The notes under the pieces are model-generated. The model saw only the letters and a program-made list of their open reading frames with translations, made no database searches and was not told the origin of the DNA. From assembly GCF_963678635.1 (NCBI RefSeq), contig NC_087062.1, forward strand, positions 48,954,552-49,014,551: 60,000 nucleotides of DNA, in the 5' to 3' direction. The position numbers and the translations under genes are program-made. The DNA comes from Symsagittifera roscoffensis. Lineage: Eukaryota > Xenacoelomorpha > Acoela > Convolutidae. Below are positions 44,860 to 57,272 of this stretch, piece by piece (position 1 is the first letter of the stretch; every line of letters starts with the position of its first letter).

Positions 44860-47280
44860 ATTTTATTACAAACATACGTTTATTCATACACAATCAAATA
44901 CTTACATAAGGTTAATCATGCAAACTTACATACAAAAACAATTACGTACACACTTACTGAATACAAACATACATACATGTATACATAAGTACAAACTTAC
45001 ATAAACACATACATACATGCATACATAGATACATACATACAAACTTACTTATATACATACATATATAAAGTTACTTAGAGACATTCATACAACCATACGT
45101 ACAAAATTACATACATATATGCAAAACTACTTCTATACATACAAACATTCAAAAATGAAGTCTTACATAAAGGTATGAATACAAACGTACATAGTCTTAT
45201 TCATAAGAAGAATGCAAATAAACTACCATACAAACATAAATTTTACATACTTGCTTACCAATTATACGCAACCAATTAAACCTGCAACCAATTATACGAA
45301 AATTTTGCTTTTACTCATGCAAAGATTTTGTCTTAATATTTCTGCTGACCTTTACAATAGAACCACTTTTAAGCACACAAACCAGCTTAATTTCACTTCA
45401 CCCTTTCAAGACGAATATATACACACATTCAGACAAAAAGTGTCAGGCAGTAGAGACTGGCATTCATACGTCTTTACATAACATCATATAAACGTGCCTT
45501 TCATACTCATTTACGAAAATGCATAAGTACTTACCTACAAACAGACATGGTTCGTACTATACAAGCATGCTACGACTCATGTGTACACACTTTCCTTTAA
45601 ACAGACATGAAACTTCAATCATAAGTTTGTACAATTTGCAAACAAGCTAATTTTAAAATAGTTTTAAACTGAAAAATATACATTGATACAAAATAATTGC
45701 TGGTCTTCATTCTCTCAATCAGGCGGACATGCATTCGAGAATTCTTACTGATATACAAACATACAAATATACATTTGAAAACATGCAAACTTCTAAATAC
45801 TCAAATGAATACAAACAAATGGTATGTGCATACATGATTAAATACATTTATACATGCAAAAAGTTGTACACTTTTACATAGATACATACAGTTTACATAA
45901 ATAGACAGACACGCAAGTTTTGCTTACATACATGCAAAGATTTCACTTATTAGTTCTGCTGACCTTCAAAATACAAGCACATGTAAACACACAAAGCAAC
46001 TTGCATTCACTTCACACTTTCAAGACAACTTTATACACACATTCAGGCAAAAAGAATCACGCATTACAGACTGGCATTCATATGTCTTTACATAAAATCA
46101 TATGAACGTGCCTTTCATACTCATATACGAATATGTCTAAGTAATTGCCTCCAAAAAGACATGGAATCTACTTTACAAGCATGCAACTACTCATGTGTAC
46201 ACACTTTCCGTTTGAACAGACATAAAACTTCAATCATAAGTTTGTACAATTTGCAAACCAGCTAACTTTTAAATGCTTTTAAACTGAAAAACATACATTG
46301 ATACAAAATAATTGCTGGTTTTCATTCACTCAATCAAGCGGACTGGCATTCGAGAATTCTTATGAACATAAAAACATACAAATATACATAACTTCTAAAT
46401 ACTCAAATGAATACACACAAATAGTATGTGCATACATGATTAATTACATTTATACATGCAAAAAATTGTACAATTTTTCATAGATACATACAGTTTTTAT
46501 AAATAGACACACACGCAAGTTTTGTTTGCATACATGCAAAGATTTTACTTATTAGTTCTGCTGACCTTTGAAATACAAACACCTGTAAACACACAAACCA
46601 ACTTGCATTCACTTCACACATTCAGACAAAAAGAATCACGCATTACAGACTGGCATTCATACGTCTTTACATACAATCATATAACCGTGCCGTTCATACT
46701 GATATACGCATAAGCAGAAATACTTGCCTAAAAATATACATTGGTTGAAAAAACATGCTTGTATTCATTCACTCAATCAAGAGTTCTTACTTACATAAAA
46801 ACATACAAATTTACATAACTTCTAAATACTCAAATGAGTACACACAAACAATATCTACATACATGATTAATTACATTTATACATGCAAAAAGTTGTACAC
46901 TTTTACATAGATACATACAGCTTACATAAATACACACATACGCAAAAAATATGAGCGTACATATATACTATGCGTATGTTATCTTGTCTAACTTTCAAGA
47001 AAAACTAGAAACATTAGTAAAATTCAAGTTGGGTTATAGTTATTCTTCTAGTTACATTTGTTTTGGTTTACACGCGCATAAGGAAAAAAATTGTACCCAT
47101 AATTACAAACACATCAACTTGCATACATACACGCATACACAAAAAAATTTTTTTTCTTGCATTTGTTTATAGACTACTAGAAATATTCACACAAAAATAT
47201 ATTCATTACGTTTTACGTATGAATATATTCAAATACAGTCAAACCTACATACACACTTTGATTTTTACAATGCAAACGTC
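44860..47280 (+). repeat. TACATA/ACAAAC-rich tandem-repeat zone (left arm)
   Basis: Degenerate short repeats of TACATACA type run through the zone. Superimposed on them, a unit of about 600 bp is present three times: the anchor ATGCAAAGATT lies at 45,317, 45,932 and 46,534, giving periods of 615 and 602 bp. Open frames here (for example 45,212-45,481, 45,920-46,105 and 46,522-46,713) arise from the repeat composition and are not called as genes. Confidence 0.8.
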
Positions 47281-47343
47281 GCAAGCAGAGATTTGCAAAG
47301 AAATGCCAGCTTTCAGCCAACTCATCTACACCATTTAGCAATG

Positions 47344-47598
47344 TTATTCATCTTTGAAAAAATAAAAAAGGGCGATAAACAATTTTTTAATATGTCTGTT
47401 GATCTCCCAAACGAATTTTCCAACGGTATCAAACTTCAACTCAAAAATGACCAGTGGGTCATGAGAAGCGCTTCTAGTGGTCAGAAGAAAAAACCGAGGC
47501 TTACTAACTTGCATAACACGGGAAAAGTCCAAAACAAATGTTGATAGTTTTTTGTTGGACGGTCCGAATAGAGTTTTTTGACATATCGAAAATTTATT
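47344..47598 (-). CDS. Conserved 84-codon frame (left arm)
   Basis: A minus-strand frame open from 47,598 to TAA at 47,344-47,346, with protein-like codon use. It contains FSICQKTLFGPSNKK, VSKPRFFLL, FELKFDTVGKFVWEINRHIK and ends FKDE. The right arm keeps the same 255 bp open at 53,718-53,972 without indels. The opposite-strand frame 47,293-47,544 is open on the left but interrupted by a TGA in the right arm, so the minus frame is the better candidate. There is no ATG at the beginning, so it may be a last exon. No family is recognised. Confidence 0.35.
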   Translation of the reverse strand, partial: NKFSICQKTLFGPSNKKLSTFVLDFSRVMQVSKPRFFLLTTRSASHDPLVIFELKFDTVGKFVWEINRHIKKLFIALFYFFKDE

Positions 47599-48460
47599 TC
47601 AAGTAATTATTTAGTTTTGTACAGACAATTTCAGACAGTGGAATTTTGGTTCAAAAAAAAATAGCCATTGTTCTAAGAATTGTAATCTTTTTTGAAAAAC
47701 TTTGTTTTTTTGATTCATTTGTTAGTTCTGTAGTTTGATATATCTTCAGTTGACGATTAGGCTGCAGGTTTAACCGTACACCAAGTTACATTGACTAGAG
47801 TTGCACATTATGTTGTTTTCTCGCTAAACCATCAAAACTTTTATTGTTTGAAAAAATATATTTGGTTCTGAAAAAGCTATTTAATACAGGTTCAACTGTT
47901 CTTTTTTTTTCAACTTTTTCCCCCGTATTTTTGCAATATCAATCGTTTGAGATATAGTATCTTTGAAAATAATTTTTTAACTTTGATAAAATTAACGGTA
48001 AAGGGTTAGTTTTAGAGAAAACAAAAGTTGTTCTAAGCTGATGTTCAGCTCATTTTTTCAGTATCAAAGAAAACTTTCAGTAATTTTTTATATTTGTGCA
48101 AAATAAACAACCCAATCTTCTTTTGCAATTTTGAATTTTCTAGAACGACTGTTTTTTAGACATGATTCTAAATGAAATACAAATTTTTTATAAATTTAAA
48201 AAATTAGGAGCAAAAAAAACTTTTGTTCTTTTTGTTTTATTTAATTTGGATTACAAAACAAACAGCTAAACATTAATAAATTCAACTGAACTATTTGAAA
48301 AAAAGCAGCACAAAACACAAAACAGACTGAAAACTTTTCAATTGACGCCACGTATAACAGAGATTGATGCGTTCCGATCCTTTTTCTTGTTTTTTGCGAG
48401 CAACTTGCGTTTACATTTGACTAATATCGGTTGTCTGCCTACTGCACCAAGGGCTCACTG

Positions 48461-48774
48461 TTAGACTGTTTTCTGCAACGAGAGTAACAAGGTGAAGCTG
48501 GTGGCTCCATTTCCAGGCCGACTTGGGCCTCTCGACTTCCCGGGAAGATCCAAATTGTCTCTACGAAAGAGGAATGCGCTCATAAGGAGATGAGTAAATC
48601 TATATCCTTGATTAGCATACCTTTTGCTATTTGCGCTGAATCGATGAAATAAACTCCGATGATCAAAAAATTATCTTTTCTGATGGCTTTTAAACCAGAT
48701 TTAACTATATTTTTAAAAGATATAAATGCAATAAGATAACCTAAATGGAAAATATGTGATTTAGGGTGATCCAA
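48461..48774 (-). CDS. Pair of overlapping short frames in a GC-richer island (left arm)
   Basis: The frame 48,580-48,774 (64 codons) ends in ATGA, where the next frame starts (48,461-48,583, 40 codons, Arg/Pro/Gly rich, DLPGKSRGPSRPGNGA). Both are kept in the right arm at 52,543-52,737 and 52,734-52,856. In the 40-codon frame four base differences were counted, three of them synonymous. The 48,420-48,590 stretch is notably more GC-rich than the rest of the arm. On the opposite strand a 36-codon reading (VKLVAPFPGRLGPLDFPGRS) is also open, so strand and coding status are unsettled. Confidence 0.28.
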
Positions 48775-48799
48775 TTCTCATTATTTGAATTTACTTGTT

Positions 48800-50600
48800 G
48801 TCTAAAAAGGAAAAAAAATTTCCAGGAGCAGTCTTGTCAAAAATAGTACGTTCTTGAGCGGAATCCGTCAAAACTTACAGTTTTTTAACGTTTTGCGGTA
48901 ACGGAGAGCAAACATTGAATTGAAACGGGTAAAATTATGAATCAAATGATAAAAGCACGCGCCTGCAGAGGCGTTGTTATTGCGCTAAAAACAGAACAAG
49001 TCTTATCATAAATTGGAAATGAAATAGCTGATAAATGCTTTGTTTTGTATAATTAAGAGCACATCTTTTCTAACTTTTGATAGTAATTTTATCGACTCTT
49101 CTTCAAATTGAACAGTTTCGGACAAGTAATAAAACGCAGCATAGTTTTGGACTCACTTTTATATCTTGTATTCAGCGGCTAATCTAAAACGAACACATAA
49201 ATTTCCTTATGTTTGATTGAGATTTATGATTGGGTATAGATGTCAGTCCTCAACCAGAAAGTATTTCAAAAAGAAATCATTTACATTTTTACCTGATTTA
49301 GTCTTACCAGAATTCGTTTATCTGCTGGGAAACTTGTCCAATTTGGCTACGCTGTGTATGATCTATCACTGGCTGATAAGCGAATGGTTCGATTAAACTA
49401 GAATTTATGTACATAAGTCCGTGTTTGATTTTTTACGCCTGTTTATCGGTATGTGTAATTGTTAATTTTTATGTATATATGTTCAGAAGTGTAACAATAG
49501 CTAAGAGTTAAGCCACAAATCAAATTCAATGTAGCCTTAGTTCTAGATTAGTCGAGATTTTCTAGAACATTTTACTAGGTGTTGTATCTGTACTATGTTC
49601 AACCAGATACTACAAAGTAAAATAATTATGTGTAAATTGTGTGCATTGCATGATCGATATTTACATGCTTTACGGTTTGCTTGTATTGGAAATGTTATAT
49701 CAGAAAAGATGTACGAGCATGTTGTTCCAAAACGTTTTTGAATCAATTTAGGATAAATAATTGTATTTGGAAATGAAATTCGATGTCAAAATCAATCCAA
49801 ATTCATCTTTTTACTTCTTTTCATTATTCTAGATTGTTTCACCAGATGCTAAATGGGTACAGATTATCAATCAGATTTGGATACGTAAAATTAGTGCGTG
49901 TAGATAAGCATTTTAATCATCTTTTATTTGTAAATGTAAGCACAATTAAAGTCTACTTTGTATGTTTTGGTTATATAAAGTTGTTTATAATGATTCATAT
50001 GTTAAAGTCACTTATGCGATCAAAAGTATGCCTTCAGAAGTGCCACTTTAAATAGAAAAACAATTCATCTCAAATTTTTTTGCTGCTCTTGATTTCTGAA
50101 TAGTTCACCACATACTAAAAATTACCAGATACAACATTAAAATGTATTTCTATGGCTACATAGACATATAGTGCGTGATATAGTTTTACAAAACTTATCA
50201 ATAGTTTCTTAACCTGTAACTTAATCCTTCTCTATGTTGATAATCTGGCAACACGTTGGTCTTACTGTTGTTGTCAATATCAATTTTGCTTAAAATTTCA
50301 TCTGTTAAACAAGGCTAGAACTTATATACATGACCTTCATTAGCAGGTTTTAATTTTTTTTCAATTTTTTTTTATCTTTGATAAATCAGATGATTGCTCG
50401 TTTCGCCCAAAATGCACACATAAGCCGCAGTTGTTAACTTAAATGCAATCAAAGTTCGTGAAGTTTTGCCACATAGACGTTCAAAAAATTGTACTCAATT
50501 ATCTATCTATCAAATTAATATTTTTTAAATTCGCTCGTTAATCCTTAAGTTTTTCTGTTCCAATCTTGACCTAGCCTCATTCGGTAAAACAGTGTTTTTA
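48800..50600. other. Inner AT-rich part of the left arm
   Basis: No convincing gene. The short frames 49,543-49,746 (minus) and 49,783-50,055 (plus) have mirror copies in the right arm (51,576-51,779 and 51,270-51,539) but show nothing recognisable. Confidence 0.4.
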
Positions 50601-50642
50601 TTGTTGGGATGATAGTTAAGCCATACCGACTACACCAGTGAG

Positions 50643-50677
50643 AGGAGTTGCTCGTCGCTACTCGCCTCGGAACGCCC
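50643..50677. other. Loop (apex) of the giant palindrome
   Basis: About 35 non-palindromic, GC-rich bases between the last paired positions (50,642 and 50,678; pairing resumes partly at 50,644-50,645 with 50,675-50,676). The arm sequence next to it, read outward on either side, contains TGGTGTAGTCGG, which fits a tRNA A-box consensus. No B box follows. Confidence 0.85.
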
Positions 50678-52542
50678 CTCACTGGTGTAGTCGGTATGGC
50701 TTAACTATCATCCCAACAATGAAAACACTGTTTTACCGAATGAAGCTAGGTCAAGATTGGATCAGAAAATTTTAAGGATTATCGACCGAATTTAAAAAAT
50801 ATTAATTTGATAGATAGATAATTGAGTACAATTTTTTGAAAGTCTATGTGGCAAAACTTCACGAACTTTGATTGCATTTAAGTTAACAACTGCGGCTTAT
50901 GTGTGCATTTTGGGCGAAACGTGCAATCATCTGATTTATCAAAGATAAAAAAAAACTGAAAAAAAAATTAAAACCTGCTAATGAAGGTCATGTATATAAG
51001 TTCTAGCCTTGTTTAACAGATAAAATTTTAAGCAAAATTGATATTGACAACAACAGTAAGACCAACGTGTTGCCAGATTATCAACATAGAGTAGGATTAA
51101 GTTACAGGTTAAGAAATTAATGATAAGTTTTGTAAAACTATATCACGCACTATATGTCTATGTAGCCATAGAAATACGTTTTAATGTTGTATCTGGTAAT
51201 TTTTAGTATGTGGTGAACTATTCAGAAATCAAGAGCAGCACAAAAATTTGAGATGAATTGTTTTTCTATTTAAAGTGGCACTTCTGATGGCATACTTTTG
51301 ATCGCATAAGTGACTTTAACATATGAATCATTATAAACAAATTTATATAACCAAAAACATACAAAGTAGACATTAATCGTGCTTACATTTACAAATAAAA
51401 GATGATTAAAATGCCTATCTACACGCACTAATTTTACGTATCCAAATCTGATTGATAATCTGTACCCACTTAGCATCTGGTGAAACAATCTAGAATAATG
51501 AAAAGAAGTAACAAGAAGAATTTGGAATGATTTTGACATCGAATTTCATTTCCAAATACAATTAATTATCCTAAATTGATTCGAAAACGTTTTGGAACAA
51601 CATGCTCGTACATCTTTTCCGATATAACATTTCCAATACAAGCAAACCGTAAAGCATGTAAATATCGATCATGCAATGCACACAATTTACACATATTTAT
51701 TTTACTTTGTAGTATCTGGTTGAACATAGTACAGATACAACACCTAGCAAAATGTTCTAGAAAATCTCGACTAATCTAGAACTAAAGCTACATTGAATTT
51801 GATTTGTGGCTTAATTCTTAGCTATTGTTACACTTCTGAACATATATACATAAAAATTAACATTTACACATACCGATAAACAGGCGTAAAAAATCAAACA
51901 CGGACTTATGTACATAAATTCTAGTTTAATCGAACCATTCGCTTATCAGCCAGTGATAGATCATACACAGCGTAGCCAAATTGGACAAGTTTCCCAGCAG
52001 ATAAACGAATTCTGGTAAGACTAAATCAGGTAAAAATGTAAAAGATTTCTTTTTGAAAAACTTTCTGGTTGAGGACTGACATCTCTACCCAATCATAAAT
52101 CTCAATCAAACATAAGGAAATTTATGTGTTCGTTTTAGATTAGCCGCTGAACACAAGATATAAAAGTGAGTCCAAAACTATGCTGCGTTTTATTACTTGT
52201 CCGAAACTGTTCAATTTGAAGAAGAGTCGATAAAATTTCTATCAAAAGTTAGAAAAGATGTGCTCTTAATTATACAAAACAAAGCATTTATCAGCTATTT
52301 CATTTCCAATTTATGATAAGACTTGTTCTGTTTTTAGCGCAATAACCTCTGCAGGCGCGTGCTTTTATCATTTGATTCATACTTTTACCCGTTTCAATTC
52401 AATGTTTGCTCTCCGTTACCGCAAAACGTTAAAAAACTGTAAGTTTTGACGGATTCCGCTCAAGAACGTACTATTTTTGACAAGACTGCTCCTGGAGATT
52501 TTTTTTCCTTATTAGACAACAAGTAAATTCAAATAATGATAA

Positions 52543-52856
52543 TTGGATCACCCTAAATCACATATTTTCCATTTAGGTTATCTTATTGCATTTGTATCTT
52601 TGAAAAATATAGTTAAATCTGGTTTAAAAGCCATCAGAAAAGATATTTTTTTGATCATCGGAGTTTATTTCATCGATTCAGCGCAAATAGCAAAAGGTAT
52701 GCTAATCAAGGATCTAGATTTACTCATCTCCTTATGAGCGCATTCCTCTTTCGTAGAGACAATTTGGATCTTCCTGGGAAGTCGAGAGGCCCAAGTCGGC
52801 CTGGAAATGGAGCCACCAGCTTCACCTTGTTACTCTCCTTGCAAAAATCAGTCTAA
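52543..52856 (+). CDS. Pair of overlapping short frames (right arm copy)
   Basis: Mirror of 48,461-48,774: a 64-codon frame 52,543-52,737 overlapping a 40-codon frame 52,734-52,856. Both are open, with a few substitutions relative to the left arm. Coding status unproven. Confidence 0.28.
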
Positions 52857-53717
52857 CAGTGAGCCCTTGGTCCAGTAGGCAGACAACCGATATTAGCCAA
52901 ATGTAAACGCCAGTTGCTCGCAAAAAACAAGAAAAAGGATCGGAACGCATCAATCTCTGCTATACGTGGCGTCAATTGAAAAGTTTTCAGTCTGTTTTGT
53001 GTTTTGTGCTGCTTTTTTTTCAAATAGTTCAGTTGAATTTATTAATGTTTAGCTGTTTGTTTTGTAATCCAAATTAAATAAAACAAAAAGAACAAAATTT
53101 TTTTTTGCTTCTAATTTTTTAAAATTATAAAAAATTTGTATTTCTTTTAGAATCATGTCTAAAAAACAGTCGTTCTAGAAAATTCAAAATCGCAAAAAAA
53201 AATTGGGTTGTTCATTTTGCACAAATATAAAAAATTACTGAAAGTTTTCTTTATTACTGAAAAAATGAGTTGAACATCAGCTTAGAACAACTTTTGTTTT
53301 CTCTAAAACTAACCCTTTAACGTTAATTTTATCAAAGTTAAAAGATTATTTTCAAAAATACTATAGCTCAAACGATTGATATTGCAAAAATACGGGGGAA
53401 AAAGTTGAAAAAAAAGAACAGTTGAACCTGTATTAAATAGCTTTTTCAGAACCAAATATATTTTTTCAAACAATAAAAGTTTTGATGGTTTAGCGAGAAA
53501 ACAACATAATGTGCAACTCTAGTCAATGTTACTTGGTGTACGGTTAAACCTGCAGCCTAATCGTCAACTGAAGATATATCAAACTACAGAACTAACAAAT
53601 GAATCAAAAAAACAAAGTTTTTTAAAAAAGATTACAATTCTTAGAACAATGGCTATTTTTTTTGAACCAAAATTCCACTGTCTTAAATTGTCTGTACAAA
53701 ACTAAATAATTACTTGA

Positions 53718-53972
53718 AATCAATTTTCGATATGTCAAAAAACTCTATTCGGACCGTCCAACAAAAAACTTTCAACATTTGTTTTGGACTTTTCCCGTGT
53801 TATGCAAGTTAGTAAGCCTCGGTTTTTTCTTCTGACCACTGAAAGCGCTTCTCATGACTCACTGGTCATTTTTGAGTTGAAGTTTGATACCGTTGGAAAA
53901 TTCGTTTGGGAGATCAACAGACATATTAAAAAATTGTTTATCGCCCTTTTTTATCTTTTCAAAGATGAATAA
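53718..53972 (+). CDS. Conserved 84-codon frame (right arm copy)
   Basis: Mirror of 47,344-47,598, fully open, same length, ending FKDE then TAA. About six base differences over 255 bp were counted by eye. The opposite-strand alternative is interrupted here by TGA at 53,859-53,861, which favours this strand. Confidence 0.35.
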   Translation, partial: NQFSICQKTLFGPSNKKLSTFVLDFSRVMQVSKPRFFLLTTESASHDSLVIFELKFDTVGKFVWEINRHIKKLFIALFYLFKDE

Positions 53973-54059
53973 CATTGCTAAATGGTGTAGATGAGTTGGC
54001 TGAAAGCTGGCATTTCTTTGCAAATCTCTGCTTGCGACGTTTGCATTGTAAAAATCAAA

Positions 54060-56326
54060 GTGTGTATGTAGGTTTGACTGTATTTGAATATATTCATACG
54101 TAAAACGTAATGAGTATATTTGTGTGTGAATATTTCTAGTAGTCTATAAACAAATGCAAGAAAAAAATACTTTTTGTGTATGCGTGTATGTATGCAAGTT
54201 GATGTGTTTGTAATTATGGGTACAATTTTTTTCCTTATGCGCGTGTAAACCAAAACAATTGTAACTAGAAGAATAACTATAACCCAACTTGAATTTTACT
54301 AATGTTTCTAGTTTTTCTTGAAAGTTAGACAAGATAATATACGCATAGTATATATGTACGCACATATTCTTTGCGTATGTGTGTATTTATGTAAGCTGTA
54401 TGTATCTATGTGAAAGTGTACAACTTTTTGCATGTATAAATGTAATTAATCATGTATGTAGATATTGTTTGTGTGTACTCATTTGAGTATTTAGAAGTTA
54501 TGTAAATTTGTATGTTTTTATGTAAGTAAGAACTCTTGATTGAGTGAATGAATACAAGCATGTTTTTTCAACCAATGTATGTTTTTAAGCAAGTATTTCT
54601 GCATATTCGTATATCAGTATGAAAAACACGGTTATATGATTGTAATTAAAGACGTATGAATGCCAGTCTGTAATGCGTGATTCTTTTTGTCTGAATGTGT
54701 GAAGTGAATGCAAGTTGGTTTGTGTGTTTACAGGTGTTTGTATTTCAAAGGTCAGCAGAACTAATAAGTTAAATCTTTGCATGTATGCAAACAAAACTTG
54801 CGTGTGTGTCTATTTATGTAAACTGTATGTATCTATGAAAAAGTGTACAATTTTTTGCATGTATAAATGTAATTAATCATGTATGCACATACTATTTGTG
54901 TGTATTCATTTGAGTATTTAGAAGTTATGTATATTTGTATGTTTTTATGTAAATAAGAATTCTCGAATGCCAGTCCGCTTGATTGAGTGAATGAAAACCA
55001 GCAATTATTTTGTATCAATGTAAGTTTTTCAGTTTAAAAGCATTTAAAAGTTAGCTGGTTTTCAAATTGTACAAACTTATGATTGAAGCTTTATGTCTGT
55101 TCAAACGGAAAGTGTGTACACATGAGTAGTTGTATGCTTGTAAAGTAGATTCCATGTCTTTTTGTAGGCAAGTACTTATTTATATTCGTATATGAGTATG
55201 AAAGGCACGTTCATATGATTTTATGTAAAGACATATGAATGCCAGTCTGTAATGCGTGATTCTTTTTGCCTGAATGTGTGTATAAAATTGTCTTGAAAGT
55301 GTGAAGTGAATGCAAGTTGGTTTGTGTGTTTACATGTGCTTGTATTTTGAAGGTCATCAGAACTAATAAGTGAAATCTTTGCATGTATGTAAGCAAAACT
55401 TGCGTGTGTGTCTATTTATGTAAACTGTATGTATCTATGTAAAAGTGTACAACTTTTTGCATGTATAAATGTATTTAATCATGTATGCACATACCATTTG
55501 TTTGTATTCATTTGAGTATTTAGAAGTTTGCATGTTTTCAAATGTATATTTGTATGTTTGTATATCAGTAAGAATTCTCGAATGCATGTCCGCTTGATTG
55601 AGAGAATGAAGACCAGCAATTATTTTGTATCAATGTATATTTTTCAGTTTAAAACTATTTTAAAATTTGCTTGTTTGCAAATTGTACAAACTTATGATTG
55701 AAGTTTCATGTCTGTTTAAAGGAAAGTGTGTACACATGAGTCGTAGCATGCTTGTATAGTACGAACCATGTCTGTTTGTAGGTAAGTACTTATGCATTTT
55801 CGTATATGAGTATGAAAGGCACGTTTATATGATGTTATGTAAAGACGTATGAATGCCAGTCTCTACTGCCTGACATTTTTTGTCTGAATGTGTGTATAGA
55901 CTCGTCTTGAAAGTGTGAAGTGAAATTAAGCTGGTTTGTGTGTTTAATTGTGGTTCTATTGTAAAGGTCAGCAGAAATATTAAGACAAAATCTTTGCACG
56001 AGTAAAAGCAAAATTTTCGTATGATTGGTTGCAGGTTTAAAAGCATGTAAGCAAGTATGTAAAATTGTTGCATGTATGCAAGTTTGTATGGTAGTTTATT
56101 TGCATTCTTCTTATGAATAAGACTATGTACGTTTGTATTCATACCTTTATGTAAGACTTCATTTTTGAATGTTTGTATGTATAGAAGTAGTTTTGCTTAT
56201 ATGTATGTAATTTTGTACGTATGGTTGTATGAATGTCTCTAAGTAACTTTATATATGTATGTATATAAGTAAGTTTGTATGTATGTATCTATGTATGCAT
56301 GTATGTATGTGTTTATGTAAGTTTGT
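54060..56326 (-). repeat. TACATA-rich tandem-repeat zone (right arm)
   Basis: Mirror of the left zone, read as TATGTATG on the plus strand. The roughly 600-bp units are again present three times between about 54,540 and 56,060. Open frames within it are composition effects. Confidence 0.8.
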
Positions 56327-56805
56327 TCTAAATTTTTGAATGTTTGTATTATCGAATTTTCATGTTCCAAATAAGTATTATTTACTTACACTGTGTCAAA
56401 GTTGAGGTTCTTAAGACTTATTCTCAGTTGGTTAACGCTTAAGACGCATGTTTAAAAATGTTTCTCTAAAAGCTTGAAAAAATTTCAAAATTTTTTGATA
56501 TTTAAATTTTCTTTTTGAAATATTTAAGTGCAATGGGACAAATTGAAAAACTTTAATCAAAAAAATTGGGAATTTTTTTTTCAAGTAGTTATTTTGGAAA
56601 AATTATTCAAAGGCTATTTTGTGCTTTCTGATTTTTTTCTAGCACTCAGTTTAATATATTGCGCTGAAAGGCAGTTGTTAACTTAATTTTTCGTACAAAC
56701 ACAGTTCTCATGATTATGCATTGGTGTCGAAAAGATTTTGCAGCGCTTTTTACTACAAAAGTATCAAAATTTTTTAGCTTTTTTTAAAAGTGATTTTCTC
56801 TAATG
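56327..56805. other. 479-bp block present only in the right arm
   Basis: The left arm has about 20 bp of TACATA-type sequence here (at about 44,955-44,975). The block is AT-rich with homopolymer runs and no open frame or terminal repeats that I can see. Its short prefix resembles the TGTTTGTA repeat around it. Confidence 0.75.
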
Positions 56806-57272
56806 ATGTTTGTATTCAGTAAGTGTGTACGTAATTGTTTTTGTATGTAAGTTTGCATGATTAACCTTATATAAGTATTTGATTGTGTATGAATAAACGT
56901 ATGTTTGTAATAAAATACGCATGACTGTTTTTTGTGAGTATGCATTTAAGTTTGCAACTTATGAAAATGTGTTTATGTTTTTTATGTTTACAAGTCTGCA
57001 GCTTGATATGTTTGGTGGGGTATATATGTTTGAGTTTAGTTGTAATCGTTTATTTTATTTCATATAAAAGTATATATGTATCTCAATCCAAATCTTTCTT
57101 ATCTTTCTTCTTAAGTTTCTCGAATATTCTAGAATAATCAACCAGACACTATAATGACCGTTTTTTTCTTCATTTTTTTTATTTGCAAAACAATTTGATA
57201 ATTTTTTTTTAAAAAATTTTCCGCGAAATATTTGATCTTCCAGGTATCCTCATTATGAACATTTCACTTTGA

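Larger units (their letters stand above)
42059..50645 (+). repeat. Left arm of the giant palindrome
   Basis: About 8.59 kb, reverse-complementary to 50,675-59,753. In order inward it has a subterminal G run and 51-bp repeats, a coding-like zone (42.5-44.5 kb), a TACATA-rich zone with repeats of about 600 bp (44.86-47.28 kb), a zone with conserved short frames (47.3-48.8 kb), and an AT-rich inner zone (48.8-50.6 kb). Confidence 0.93.

Noticed and set aside
45212-46713. Family of small Tyr/His/Thr-rich proteins in the arms
   Set aside because: The frames follow the TACATA repeat composition, have no supporting start or splice context, and are mirrored only because the repeats are.
47293-47544. 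Plus-strand frame of 83 codons in the left arm
   Set aside because: The matching frame in the right arm has a TGA (53,859-53,861), while the opposite strand is open in both arms.
50678-50760. tRNA gene at the palindrome centre
   Set aside because: There is an A-box-like TGGTGTAGTCGG, but no B box and no cloverleaf that I can fold. Reported only as a pattern.
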